The translations under genes and the position numbers were made by a program. From Onthomonas sp964456525 (lineage in GTDB: Bacteria > Bacillota > Clostridia > Oscillospirales > Oscillospiraceae), in the NCBI GenBank assembly GCA_964456525.1, contig CAYWAP010000001.1, positions 45,896 through 109,895 on the forward strand: a DNA stretch of 64,000 nucleotides. The letters are read 5' to 3'. Shown in pieces: positions 34,258-43,001 of the stretch (its first letter is position 1; every line of letters begins with the position of its first letter). Below the pieces are notes generated by a model that saw only the letters and a list, made by a program, of their open reading frames with translations, had not been told where the DNA came from and searched no databases.

Positions 34258-35025
34258 GGTTTCCTCCTCCGGTTCCACTCGGGTGACGGTGCAGTTCTCA
34301 TCGCTGCCCACCAGACTGATTTGATGGTTGCGGCAAAGCTCCAGCACCGCCAAAAAGGTGGCGACGACCTCCGAGCGGCTTTTACTGCCCTGAAACAGCT
34401 TGCGGAACCGGGTGACGCCGCTGTGGGCCAGACGCCCCAGAATGTCCATGACTTTGTCCGCCACAGGAAATGGCTCCCGGCCCACAATGCCGTGAAACGC
34501 GGAGACAGGCGGAGGCATTTTCTGTTCATTGCGCTCATAGAGCTGCTCCATGGTCCGCGTCAGGTCCGACGCGGGGTGCTGATAGCGATAGGTGCGGTCC
34601 ATCGTGAAGGGAATCCGCTCCCAGGTGATATAGTCCACACCCACATCAAAACGGCCGGACAGCTGAGAGGCCGCGCCCTGAATCCGGGCATAGGTTTCAC
34701 TGCGCTTGCGCTCTTCCAGGGAGGCGATCAGCTCCTCCATCTCACTGTCCGTCTCCGTGTCGTTTAAGGCCAGCAGCATACGGGTTTTGATATAGACCAG
34801 ATGGGCGGCCATAGTGACAAAATCGCTGGCGACGTCCAAATCCAGCTCCCGGCGCCGGTTCATCCAGTCCAGATACTGGTCGAGAATCAGGGCAATTTGA
34901 ATATCCTGAATGTCCATCTTATTTCGGCTCAGCAGGCTGAGAATCAGATCCAGCGGGCCGTCAAAATCCTCCAGAGCGGTGCGGCTGTGCACCACACTCT
35001 CCAGATGATAAACTGGTTTTTCCAT
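34255..35025 (-). CDS. scpA: Segregation and condensation protein A
   Basis: Kleisin subunit bridging Smc heads. N-terminal DFDGPLDLILSLLSRNKMDI is the family signature; a C-terminal winged-helix part (VMDILGRLAHSGVTRF, FLAVLELCRNHQISL) follows. Length 256. It lies three bases downstream of the M50 protease gene, so it is probably cotranscribed with it. Confidence 0.94.
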   Translation of the reverse strand: MEKPVYHLESVVHSRTALEDFDGPLDLILSLLSRNKMDIQDIQIALILDQYLDWMNRRRELDLDVASDFVTMAAHLVYIKTRMLLALNDTETDSEMEELIASLEERKRSETYARIQGAASQLSGRFDVGVDYITWERIPFTMDRTYRYQHPASDLTRTMEQLYERNEQKMPPPVSAFHGIVGREPFPVADKVMDILGRLAHSGVTRFRKLFQGSKSRSEVVATFLAVLELCRNHQISLVGSDENCTVTRVEPEEET

Positions 35026-35028
35026 AGT

Positions 35029-35730
35029 TCACCCCAAGCCGAATACCGTCGCCGGCAAGCCGGACAGCAGACACAACAGCCGGATCCCGATGCCGCGCAG
35101 GGCATTGAGCGGCATATCCAGCCATCCCATGAACACCAGCACGAACAGCAGCACCATAACATAGCGTTCATACCGAAGGATGAGCCGGTAATACCGATCC
35201 GGAAGGAGGGAAAACAGCACTTTCGAGCCGTCCAGGGGCGGAATGGGAATCAGATTAAACACCCCTAACCCAACGCTCATCCAGGCAAGCCGGGCGCAGA
35301 AGTAAAACACATTGACCACCAGCGTATAGACCCAGCCGCTCAGCGCCGACAGGGGAGCAAAGTGGTAAATCGCGCTGCCAATCAACAGGGCCGCCCATGC
35401 CAGCACGAAGTTGGACACCGGCCCGGCCAGGGCAGTGATCGCCATTCCCTGCTTGGGCTTCTTGAACCGGCGCATGTCCACGGGCACGGGCTTGGCCCAG
35501 CCAAATCCCGCCGTAATCATCAGGAGCAGGCCCAGCGGGTCGATGTGGCGGAGCGGATTGGGAGACAGCCGCCCCTGGCGTTTTGCGGTGGTGTCCCCCA
35601 GGAAATAGGCGGCGTAGCCATGGCTCATCTCGTGAAAGACGATGCAGAACAGGGCGATGACCGCCTGGGTCAGGTAAAAGATCATCGTACTCGGATCAAA
35701 ATTCTCCAGAAACGTCTCCACCGAACCCAT
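35029..35730 (-). CDS. Site-2 protease family membrane protein (M50)
   Basis: A 233-residue membrane metalloprotease. The zinc motif HEMSH sits in a hydrophobic helix (ALFCIVFHEMSHGYAAYFLGD) and the second motif NLIPIPPLDGSKV gives the third ligand. It resembles the YwhC subgroup rather than SpoIVFB. Substrate unknown. The same position next to scpA-scpB is common in Clostridia. Confidence 0.88.
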   Translation of the reverse strand: MGSVETFLENFDPSTMIFYLTQAVIALFCIVFHEMSHGYAAYFLGDTTAKRQGRLSPNPLRHIDPLGLLLMITAGFGWAKPVPVDMRRFKKPKQGMAITALAGPVSNFVLAWAALLIGSAIYHFAPLSALSGWVYTLVVNVFYFCARLAWMSVGLGVFNLIPIPPLDGSKVLFSLLPDRYYRLILRYERYVMVLLFVLVFMGWLDMPLNALRGIGIRLLCLLSGLPATVFGLG

Positions 35731-35773
35731 GGATTTCCCCCCTTTTTGGCATAATCAGATGGTCGGATAGCTC

Positions 35774-35803
35774 ATTATACCAGATGTCCAGACAAAAAAA
35801 CAA
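35774..35803 (-). promoter_or_regulatory. Probable promoter of the M50-scpAB operon
   Basis: TTGTTT and TATAAT are separated by 18 bases on the minus strand. The -35 half overlaps the T run of the preceding terminator. Confidence 0.5.
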
Positions 35804-35827
35804 GCCCTCTGATCCACTTACAGAGGA
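35793..35827 (-). terminator. Intrinsic terminator downstream of engB
   Basis: Stem CCTCTG/CAGAGG (35806-35811 with 35821-35826) with a nine-base loop; the minus strand then reads GCTTG followed by seven Ts. Confidence 0.7.
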
Positions 35828-35845
35828 CATTCGGTTTCCAACAAA

Positions 35846-35996
35846 AACACCGGGTTTCATCCCGGGACGCCCCTGCCGCGGCAGGGGCCTGTCCCCCCGG
35901 TGCGCTGCCGGCGGGAAGGAGCCGGGCGGCCCCTTCCCGCGACAACATCGAATGATAACCCCCCGAGTCCCTTCAGGGACTCCTCTGGGTGACCCA
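35846..35996. repeat. Chain of GC-rich hairpins after engB
   Basis: Four neighbouring stems: a compound one around the perfect 20-base palindrome at 35869-35888 closed by CACCGGG/CCCGGTG, then GCGGGAAGG/CCTTCCCGC (35911-35940), GAGTCCCT/AGGGACTC (35965-35982), and TGGG/CCCA (35986-35996). The plus-strand phrase ATAACCCCCCGAGTCCC resembles GC-rich intergenic repeats I remember from Faecalibacterium and relatives, but this is recollection only. No gene is seen here. Confidence 0.5.
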
Positions 35997-36602
35997 TCAC
36001 TTCGTTACGTACTGCAAAACCAGATTCACCAGTTCCTGCTTGCCCGTGCCCTTTTCCGCAGAAAAGGGCACCAGAGGAACGGACTCGCCCAGCTCCAGCG
36101 TATCTGCGATACGCTGGAGGTTCGGCTCAATCTCCGAGCGCTTCAGCTTGTCCATCTTGTTGGCGACAACGGCGAAGGGGCAGCCGCTTTCCTTAAACCA
36201 CTGGGCCATGGTGCAGTCGTCCCCCGTGGGCTTGTGCCGGGCGTCCACAACCAGAAGACCCAAGGTGATGGTGTGGTCTGCAAAATAGTCCTCCATCAGT
36301 CTGGCCCAGCGCTGTTTTTCCGCCCTGGAGACCCTGGCATAGCCATATCCGGGCAAATCCACCAGATAAAACGACTGATCCACCAGGAAATAATTGACCT
36401 GCCGGGTCTTGCCGGGGGCGTTACCCACCCGGGCCAGGTTCTTGCGCTCCAGCAAGCAGTTTATGACGGACGACTTTCCCACGTTGGAGCGCCCGGCCAT
36501 GGCGACCTGACGTCTCCCGTCGTGGAGGAAATCCTTTGTCTCACCGGCGCTGCGGACATATTCCGCGTTGCGAAATCGAATCATCTCTACCACCTCACGC
36601 AT
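35997..36602 (-). CDS. engB: Ribosome biogenesis GTPase EngB/YsxC
   Basis: Essential GTPase for late 50S assembly. P-loop GRSNVGKSSVIN, DLPGYGYA (G3), NKMDKLKRSE (G4) and PFSAEKGTG (G5) are all present; 201 residues. It overlaps lonA by eight bases, the lonA-ysxC order of Bacillus. Confidence 0.95.
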   Translation of the reverse strand: MREVVEMIRFRNAEYVRSAGETKDFLHDGRRQVAMAGRSNVGKSSVINCLLERKNLARVGNAPGKTRQVNYFLVDQSFYLVDLPGYGYARVSRAEKQRWARLMEDYFADHTITLGLLVVDARHKPTGDDCTMAQWFKESGCPFAVVANKMDKLKRSEIEPNLQRIADTLELGESVPLVPFSAEKGTGKQELVNLVLQYVTK

Positions 36603-39063
36603 GCAATCCGACGTTGGAGGACGTGCCGTTTCCCTTTTCCACAGGGTGTGGGAGGATGGCTTCCGTTTTCTTTTCCAAGTCGGCGCTGTCTGCCAGTTCG
36701 GCTTTGCGGGCGGGCATTTTCAAAAGCGCCTCGGCCAGCACCGTGTCCACCTGCTCAGCGGTGACAAAGTGCAGCGCGGCACGGACTGTCTGGTCAATTT
36801 CCTCCAGATTCTTTTCGTTTTCCGCCGGAATGATGACCGTCTTCATGCCGGACCGGTAGGCCGCCATGGTCTTCTCACGAAGGCCGCCGATGGCCAGCAC
36901 CCTGCCCCGCAGCGTGACCTCCCCCGTCATGCAGACGTCCCCTTTCACGGGGATGCCCGTCAGCGCCGAAACGATGGCCGTTGTCACGGTCACACCGGCG
37001 GAGGGGCCGTCTTTGGGCACGGCGCCCTCGGGGAAATGGATGTGAATGTCCTTCTTCTGGTAAAAATCAGGCTCAATGCCGAAGGCTTCCGCCTTGGAGC
37101 GGATATAGGAGACCGCCGCATGGCAGGATTCCATCATCACGTCCCCCAGATTGCCGGTGGGCTCCACCTTACCCGAGCCGGGAAGCACGTTGACCTCTAC
37201 CTCCAGCATCTCGCCGCCCACGGCCGTCCACGCCAGGCCGTTGACCACGCCGACCTGGGGCAGGTAGTTCCGCTTTTCCTGATGGTAGCGCCGAACGCCC
37301 AGATACCCCTCCAGATCGTCCCCGGTGATGGACACGCGCTTGGCGTCTCCCGTGACCAGCTTCATGGCCGCTTTGCGGCACAGGCCGGCCAGCGCCCGCT
37401 CCAGCTGACGGACGCCGGACTCCATGGTGTAGCCGGAGATGACCTCACGGATGGCGGCGTCGGTGACGCGGAACTTGCGCCCGTCCATGCCGTGGCGCTT
37501 CATCTCCCGGGGCAGCAGGTGGCGCCGGGCAATTTGCAGCTTCTCCTCATCGGTATAACTGGAGAGCTCAATGACCTCCATCCGGTCCAGCAGCGGGCGG
37601 GGCACGGTGCTCAGATCGTTGGCTGTGGTGATGAACAGGACGTCCGACAAGTCAAAGGGCAGTTCCAGAAAATGGTCCCGGAAGGTGCTGTTCTGCTCCG
37701 CGTCCAACACCTCCAGCAGCGCAGAGGCGGGGTCGCCTTTGTAGTCGTTGCCCAGCTTGTCAATCTCGTCCAGCAAAATCAGCGGGTTGCTGCTACCGGC
37801 CTTGCGAATGGCGTCAATGATGCGTCCGGGCATGGAGCCCACATACGTCTTCCGGTGGCCCCGAATTTCCGCCTCATCCCGGACGCCGCCCAGGGCGACC
37901 CGGGCCATCTTGCGGTTCATGGCCCTGGCCAGCGAAGCGGCAATGGAGGTTTTGCCCACACCGGGAGGGCCTGCCAGACAGATAATCTGGCCCCGCAGGT
38001 CGGGCGCCAACTTGCGCACAGCCAGGAACTCCAGGATGCGCTCCTTCACCTTTTCCATGCCGTAGTGATCGGCGTCCAGAATCTTTCTGGCCGCTTCAAT
38101 ATTGACGCGCTCCCTGGTTTTCACCCCCCAGGGCAATTCCAGACACACATCCAAATAGTTTCGGATGACGGTGCCCTCGGCGGAGCCAAAGGGCTGCTTG
38201 GCCAGGCGGTGGATTTCTTTGTTCAGCTTCTCCCGAACCTCATCCGGCAGGTTCGCCTGTTTCACCTTGTCGGCGTACTCCTGCACGTCGCTGTCCGCCT
38301 CGGGACCCTCTCCCAGCTCCCGCTGAATGACCTTCATCTGTTCCCGGAGATAATAGTCCTTCTGAACGTCGTTCATGTGGTCATGAATCTTGCTCTCAAG
38401 ATCCCGTTGGATGGTCAGGACCTGATTTTCCCGGTAAAGGATCTCATTCAGCGTCTCCAGCCTGCGCAGGGGCCGCAGCTCCTCCAGGATGGCCTGCTTA
38501 TCCTCCCCGCGAATGGCGATATTCTGGGCGATATAATCGGCCAGATAACCGGGATCGTCGGTGGAGATCACCGTCAAGAGGATTTCCGGGGGCATCTTGG
38601 GCATCAGCTCCGCATACTCCTGGAAAAGATCATAGGTCTGACGCAGGGCCGCCTCCACCTTGGGACTGCGGCGGTCGATCTCCACATCGGGCATCCGGGC
38701 AACGCTGGCAACCAGATAAGGACGCCGCTGCTCCAGCTCGGCCAGCCGGGCGCGAACCGTGCCCTCCACCATGACCCGGACATTGTCCCCCGGCAGACGC
38801 AGAACCTGACGGATGGTGGCAACCGTCCCCATGTCAAAGAGGTCGCTGCGCTCCGGATCCTCTACGGACATATCCTTCTGGGTGACCAGAAAGAGCAGTT
38901 CGTCCTCTTCCATGGCCCGGTTCAGCGCGCGAATGGAGGCTTTGCGCCCCACGTCGAAATGGATCACCATACCGGGGAACACCGTCAGCCCCCGCAGGGC
39001 CATGACCGGCATGCTTGTCAGCGTATCATATTGTTCCTTTATCATTTCGTTCATACAAACCAT
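36595..39063 (-). CDS. lonA: ATP-dependent protease LonA
   Basis: An 822-residue Lon with an N-terminal substrate-binding domain, a coiled-coil, an AAA+ module (GPPGVGKTS, DEIDKLG) and the C-terminal protease domain with the catalytic Ser in KDGPSAGVT and a later Lys. It degrades misfolded and regulatory proteins. It lies 95 bases downstream of clpX; a strong GC hairpin (39131-39150) without a T run sits between them. The long open frame on the opposite strand is a shadow of this gene. Confidence 0.96.
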   Translation of the reverse strand: MVCMNEMIKEQYDTLTSMPVMALRGLTVFPGMVIHFDVGRKASIRALNRAMEEDELLFLVTQKDMSVEDPERSDLFDMGTVATIRQVLRLPGDNVRVMVEGTVRARLAELEQRRPYLVASVARMPDVEIDRRSPKVEAALRQTYDLFQEYAELMPKMPPEILLTVISTDDPGYLADYIAQNIAIRGEDKQAILEELRPLRRLETLNEILYRENQVLTIQRDLESKIHDHMNDVQKDYYLREQMKVIQRELGEGPEADSDVQEYADKVKQANLPDEVREKLNKEIHRLAKQPFGSAEGTVIRNYLDVCLELPWGVKTRERVNIEAARKILDADHYGMEKVKERILEFLAVRKLAPDLRGQIICLAGPPGVGKTSIAASLARAMNRKMARVALGGVRDEAEIRGHRKTYVGSMPGRIIDAIRKAGSSNPLILLDEIDKLGNDYKGDPASALLEVLDAEQNSTFRDHFLELPFDLSDVLFITTANDLSTVPRPLLDRMEVIELSSYTDEEKLQIARRHLLPREMKRHGMDGRKFRVTDAAIREVISGYTMESGVRQLERALAGLCRKAAMKLVTGDAKRVSITGDDLEGYLGVRRYHQEKRNYLPQVGVVNGLAWTAVGGEMLEVEVNVLPGSGKVEPTGNLGDVMMESCHAAVSYIRSKAEAFGIEPDFYQKKDIHIHFPEGAVPKDGPSAGVTVTTAIVSALTGIPVKGDVCMTGEVTLRGRVLAIGGLREKTMAAYRSGMKTVIIPAENEKNLEEIDQTVRAALHFVTAEQVDTVLAEALLKMPARKAELADSADLEKKTEAILPHPVEKGNGTSSNVGLHA

Positions 39064-39158
39064 TCCTCAAAAAAGGCAGAAAACCGCAAGGATACCTGGA
39101 CAGCAGCTTTGCGGAATTCCTGGGGAGGTGGGGGCCGGATACCGGCCCCCGGCGATGT

Positions 39159-40481
39159 TCAGGACGCGCTGTCGGCGCGCCGTTGTTTGACCGCAGACTG
39201 TTTGGCCTGGGGCCGTAATTTCTTGTGTGGTTCGGCGCGCTCCACAATGGGCTCGCCGGTATGACGGATGCTCTCCTCCGTAATCGTCACCTTGGTGATC
39301 GAGGGGTCCGAGGGCACGTCATACATCAGCGACAGCATCGTGTCCTCCAGAACCGAGCGCAGTCCCCGGGCACCAATGCCGCGCTGCAGCGCCTGGTCAG
39401 CCGCAGCACCCAGCGCTTCCGGCGTGAAGACCAGCTCCACATTGTCATAGCCCAGCAGCTTCTGATACTGCTTGACAAGGGCATTCTTCGGCTCGGTCAG
39501 GATGCGGACCAGCTGATCCCGATCCAGCGCCGACAGCGTGGTCAAAACCGGCAGACGGCCGATCAGTTCGGGAATAATGCCGAACTTCATCAGGTCATGG
39601 GGCTGAATTTCCTTGAGAATTGAGGTCTGCTCCTTCTCCGCCCTGGTCAGCACCTGGCCGCCAAAGCCGATGCTCTTGCGGTCGGTGCGGTTTTCAATGA
39701 TCTTTTCAATGCCGTCAAAGGCTCCCCCGCAAATGAACAGAATGTTGGTGGTATCCACCTGGAGGAACTCCTGATGGGGATGCTTGCGCCCGCCCTGGGG
39801 GGGAACGTTGGCCACCGTACCTTCCAGAATCTTCAACAGCGCCTGCTGTACGCCTTCGCCGGAGACATCCCGGGTAATGGAAGTATTCTCGCTTTTGCGG
39901 GCAATTTTGTCGATCTCGTCCACGTAGATGATGCCCCGCTGGGCCAGCTCCACGTCGTAGTCCGCCGCCTGCACCAGACGCAGGAGGATATTCTCCACGT
40001 CGTCGCCAACATAGCCGGCCTCCGTCAAGGTGGTGGCGTCCGCAATGGCAAAGGGCACCTTCATCATCTTGGCCAGCGTCTGGGCAAACAGGGTCTTGCC
40101 GCTGCCGGTGGGGCCGATCAACAGAATGTTGCTCTTCTGCAGCTCCACCCCGTCTTCCCCGGCTCCGCCATAGCGAATCCGCTTATAGTGGTTGTATACC
40201 GCCACGGACAGCGCCACTTTTGCCTCGTCCTGGCCGATAATATACTGGTCCAGGACTTCACGGATTTCCCGGGGCGTGGGGATATCGCCCAGGTCAACCG
40301 CTCCATCTTCCAGTGTCCCACTGTATCCGCTTTCATAGTCCTCGCCCAGAATGCTGTTGCAAAGACCGATGCACTCGTTGCAGATATAGACGCCGGGACC
40401 TGCAATCACCCGCATGACCTGCTCCTGGCTTTTTCCGCAGAACGAGCAGCGGATGGTATGCCTGTCATCATTTCTCGCCAT
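39159..40481 (-). CDS. clpX: ATP-dependent Clp protease ATPase subunit ClpX
   Basis: Unfoldase partner of ClpP. ATG at 40481 (MARNDDRHTIRCSFCGKSQ) follows AAAGGAAAG and gives 440 residues. The N-terminal zinc domain has paired Cys (CSFC, CNEC), then Walker A GPTGSGKT, Walker B YVDEIDKIA and the C-terminal small domain. A terminator and a folded RNA segment lie just upstream, between clpP and this gene. Confidence 0.96.
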   Translation of the reverse strand: MARNDDRHTIRCSFCGKSQEQVMRVIAGPGVYICNECIGLCNSILGEDYESGYSGTLEDGAVDLGDIPTPREIREVLDQYIIGQDEAKVALSVAVYNHYKRIRYGGAGEDGVELQKSNILLIGPTGSGKTLFAQTLAKMMKVPFAIADATTLTEAGYVGDDVENILLRLVQAADYDVELAQRGIIYVDEIDKIARKSENTSITRDVSGEGVQQALLKILEGTVANVPPQGGRKHPHQEFLQVDTTNILFICGGAFDGIEKIIENRTDRKSIGFGGQVLTRAEKEQTSILKEIQPHDLMKFGIIPELIGRLPVLTTLSALDRDQLVRILTEPKNALVKQYQKLLGYDNVELVFTPEALGAAADQALQRGIGARGLRSVLEDTMLSLMYDVPSDPSITKVTITEESIRHTGEPIVERAEPHKKLRPQAKQSAVKQRRADSAS

Positions 40482-40510
40482 AATCAAACTTTCCTTTACT
40501 GTTGCTATGA

Positions 40511-40541
40511 TAAAAGGAGCAGAAGCTCCTCCCCTGCTCCT
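40511..40541 (-). terminator. Terminator between clpP and clpX
   Basis: Stem GGAGCAG/CTGCTCC (40516-40522 with 40534-40540) followed on the minus strand by TTTTATC. It lies only 30 bases upstream of the clpX start, so it could act as an attenuator for clpX as well as the end of the clpP message. The plus strand also shows a T run. Confidence 0.75.
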
Positions 40542-40550
40542 TTTTTGAGC

Positions 40551-40680
40551 GTATCTGACAGCCGGCCGGTGTGTCCCGGACTTTGCTGCCCGCAACACAC
40601 CGGCATCAGGATTGTCCCGCCGGTTCGTCCTGCCTTTGCGGAAACCGGCGTTTCACAACCTGTTTTACGCCGTCAGATAC
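40551..40680 (-). ncRNA. Candidate structured leader RNA upstream of clpX
   Basis: A 9-bp closing helix (GTATCTGAC 40551-40559 with GTCAGATAC 40672-40680) encloses two perfect hairpins: a 10-bp one (40565-40574 with 40595-40604) and an 8-bp one (40618-40625 with 40643-40650). A third small helix (40647-40651 with 40667-40671) competes with the second for four bases. A terminator follows in the direction of clpX. The layout resembles a regulatory leader, but I recognise no known riboswitch core. Confidence 0.5.
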
Positions 40681-40691
40681 AGCTGGACTCC

Positions 40692-41428
40692 TTATCGCTG
40701 ATAAATGACCTTGTCGATCAGGCCAAATTCCTGGGACTCTTCCGCCGTCAGCCAGTGGTCGCGCTCGGTGGNNNNNNNNNNNNNNNNNNNNNNNNNNNNN
40801 NNNNNNNNNNNNNNNNNNNNNNNNNNNNNNNNNNNNNNNNNNNNNNNNNNNNNNNNNNNNNNNNNNNNNNNATCAGGCCAAATTCCTGGGACTCTTCCGC
40901 CGTCAGCCAGTGGTCGCGCTCGGTGGCGGCCTTAATGGTTTCCACATCCTTGCCGGTGTTGGCTGCCAGGATCTCATTCAGGCGCTTTTTGATGCGCAGG
41001 AAATGCTCCACGTCAATTTCCATATCCGTGACCTTGCCCTGCGTCCCGGCAGACGGCTGGTGAATCATAATCTCCGCGTTGGGCAGCGCCATGCGCTTTC
41101 CCTTCGTGCCGCTGGAGAGCAGGAAGGCGCCCATGCTGGCGGCCATGCCGCTGCAAATGGTCTGCACATCGCACTTGATATACTGCATGGTGTCGTAAAT
41201 GGCCATACCAGCAGTCACGCTGCCGCCAGGGCTGTTAATGTACAGCTGAATGTCTTTATCCGGGTCCTGCGCCTCCAGATAGAGCAGCTCTGCCTGGATG
41301 ACCTGCGCCTGTGCGTCGTCTACCTCCCCGGCCAGAAAGACAATTCGGTCGTTCAGCAGACGGGAAAAAATGTCATAAGAACGCTCACCGCGATTGGTTT
41401 GCTCTACAACATAAGGTATTAAACTCAT
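40692..41428 (-). CDS. clpP: ATP-dependent Clp protease proteolytic subunit, split by an assembly gap
   Basis: Serine protease of the ClpXP machine. The catalytic Ser is in ICSGMAASMGAFLLSSG and the His in MIHQPSAG. The frame is interrupted by 100 N (40772-40871), and the 55 bases on each side of the gap are identical copies. Removing 155 bases leaves 582, exactly 193 codons plus a stop, in frame from MSLIPYVVEQT to the end IDKVIYQR. The real gene is therefore almost certainly intact and of normal length. It lies between tig and clpX. Confidence 0.93.
40772..40871. other. Assembly gap, 100 N
   Basis: Exactly 100 N, flanked by identical 55-base sequences (40717-40771 and 40872-40926). Such a join arises when two contigs that overlap by one k-mer are scaffolded without merging. 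Confidence 0.95.
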
Positions 41429-41514
41429 TGGGAAACTCCTTTTACTCTCGGGAAACGGGATGCAATCGCCTGGGCAAACGCCAGCTTCCTACATTGTATC
41501 CCTGCCAGGACCAA

Positions 41515-41543
41515 ATTATACCGTTTGTGTACGGATTACTCAA
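41515..41543 (-). promoter_or_regulatory. Vegetative promoter of clpP overlapping the tig stop
   Basis: TTGAGT and TATAAT are separated by 17 bases on the minus strand. The promoter covers the tig stop codon, about 90 bases upstream of clpP. Confidence 0.65.
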
Positions 41544-42822
41544 CCGCCTCGGCCACCGCCGCGTCATAGACCAGCTTCTGCGCCTTGTCCATCTTCACGC
41601 CGTAGGCCAGCTGCTCCTCGGAGATGGCGGCCTTGATTTTGTCCGCTTCCATGCCGTACTCCTCAGCCAGGCGGTTCACCTCAGCGGCGATCTCCTCCTC
41701 GGAGGCCTCGATGCCCTCGGCCTTCATGATCGCCTCCACGACCAGGTCGTGCTTGATGCTCTGCTCTGCGGAGAGGCGGTAGTTTTCGCGGAACTCCTGC
41801 CGGTTGGTGCCCATCATGGACAGATACTGGTCAAAGTTCATGCCGGAACCCTGCAGGCGGCCCTCCATGTTCTGCATCTGCTTGTCCAGCTCGTACTCGA
41901 CCATGGTGTCCGGCACTTCCATCTCCGCGTTTTCAATGACCTTGTTCATGACTGCGGTTTCAAAGGCGGACTGGGCGTTATCGCTCTTGCGCTTTTCAAC
42001 CTTGGCACGCAAATCTGCCTTCAGCTCATCCAGGGTCTCGAACTCGGAGACGTCTTTGGCAAACTCGTCGTCAATTTCGGGAACCACATCGGTCTTGATG
42101 CCGTTCACTCTGATCTTGAAGGTGACGGGCGCGCCGGCCAGCTCCTCTGCGCCGTAATCCTCGGGGAAGGTGACCTCAATGTCCTTTTCCTCGCCGATGT
42201 TCATGCCGACGACCTGCTCCTCAAAGCCGGGGATAAAGGTGTGGGAGCCAATCTTCAGGTTATAGTTCTCCCCTTTGCCGCCCGGGAAGGCCACGCCGTC
42301 CCGGAAGCCCTCGAAGTCAATGACGGCGGTATCCGTCATCTCCACAGGGCGGTCAGTGACCTCTGCCTGGGTGGTCGCACGGGAGATCAGGGGTTTCATT
42401 TCCTCCTCAACGTCCTCGTCCGTGACTTCCACGGTGTCCTTGGGGGCGGAAATTCCCTTGTACTCGCCCAGCTTGACCTCCGGCTTGACGCCCACCGTCG
42501 CCGTAAAGGAGAAGCCGTCGGCGCCAATGGAATCCACGCTGATGCTGGGGTATCCCACGACTTCCAGGCCGGACTCCTTAACGGCCGCTTCCATCGCGCC
42601 GGGATAGACATCATTGACAGCGTCCTCATAGAAAATATCGGCGCCGTACATCTTCTCAATCAGCTTGCGGGGGGCCTTGCCCTTGCGGAAGCCGGGAACC
42701 GACAGGCGGCTCTTCGCTCTGCGATACACCTTTTCACAGGCAGCGTCAAACTCCTCGGCGGAGACAACCACGGTCAAAACCGCCGTGCTCTTCTCTTTTT
42801 TCTCTACGTTCTTGAGTGTCAT
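41536..42822 (-). CDS. tig: Trigger factor
   Basis: Ribosome-bound chaperone with peptidyl-prolyl isomerase activity. The ribosome-binding signature appears as VPGFRKGKAPRKLIEK (about residues 45-60), a central FKBP-type domain follows (DTAVIDFEGFRDG), and the C-terminal helical arms end KLVYDAAVAEAVE. Length 428. It starts the tig-clpP-clpX-lonA-engB series, which couples folding and degradation. Confidence 0.95.
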   Translation of the reverse strand: MTLKNVEKKEKSTAVLTVVVSAEEFDAACEKVYRRAKSRLSVPGFRKGKAPRKLIEKMYGADIFYEDAVNDVYPGAMEAAVKESGLEVVGYPSISVDSIGADGFSFTATVGVKPEVKLGEYKGISAPKDTVEVTDEDVEEEMKPLISRATTQAEVTDRPVEMTDTAVIDFEGFRDGVAFPGGKGENYNLKIGSHTFIPGFEEQVVGMNIGEEKDIEVTFPEDYGAEELAGAPVTFKIRVNGIKTDVVPEIDDEFAKDVSEFETLDELKADLRAKVEKRKSDNAQSAFETAVMNKVIENAEMEVPDTMVEYELDKQMQNMEGRLQGSGMNFDQYLSMMGTNRQEFRENYRLSAEQSIKHDLVVEAIMKAEGIEASEEEIAAEVNRLAEEYGMEADKIKAAISEEQLAYGVKMDKAQKLVYDAAVAEAVE

Positions 42823-42844
42823 TGGATATTCCTCCTAAATCATC

Positions 42845-42861
42845 ATACAAGCAACTTGTAT
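42845..42861. promoter_or_regulatory. Dyad upstream of tig
   Basis: A perfect 7-base dyad (ATACAAG, three bases, CTTGTAT) lies about 23 bases upstream of the tig start. It could be a small operator or an RNA hairpin in the leader. No known regulator is recognised. Confidence 0.35.
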
Positions 42862-42874
42862 TTGCGCCATGCCC

Positions 42875-42890
42875 AGGCCCTGTTTGAAAA
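42875..42890. repeat. Half copy of the palindromic repeat
   Basis: AGGCCCTGTTTGAAAA matches the left end of the family seen at 4389 and 46135. The second arm is missing and no stop codon is involved. Confidence 0.5.
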
Positions 42891-43001
42891 AGGACCCAAC
42901 CGGCTGCGCCTTTGATTACAAATTCCTGTGAGATTACATTTGAGATTACATTTTAACAGATGCGCTTTCATATTTCCACCGTTATTTTGCCAATTTTTCG
43001 C

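Noticed and set aside
35869..35888. The 20-base palindrome as a protein-binding operator
   Set aside because: It is part of a chain of RNA-like hairpins, away from any promoter of its own, so a repeat or RNA structure explains it better.
36568..39264. Very long open frame on the plus strand opposite lonA
   Set aside because: It is a shadow of the high-GC lonA gene, has no family similarity and no ribosome site. Similar frames opposite spoIVA, priA and tig were dropped for the same reason.
40692..41428. clpP as a pseudogene
   Set aside because: The interruption is an assembly join with a duplicated 55-base flank. Closing it gives an intact frame of the expected length.
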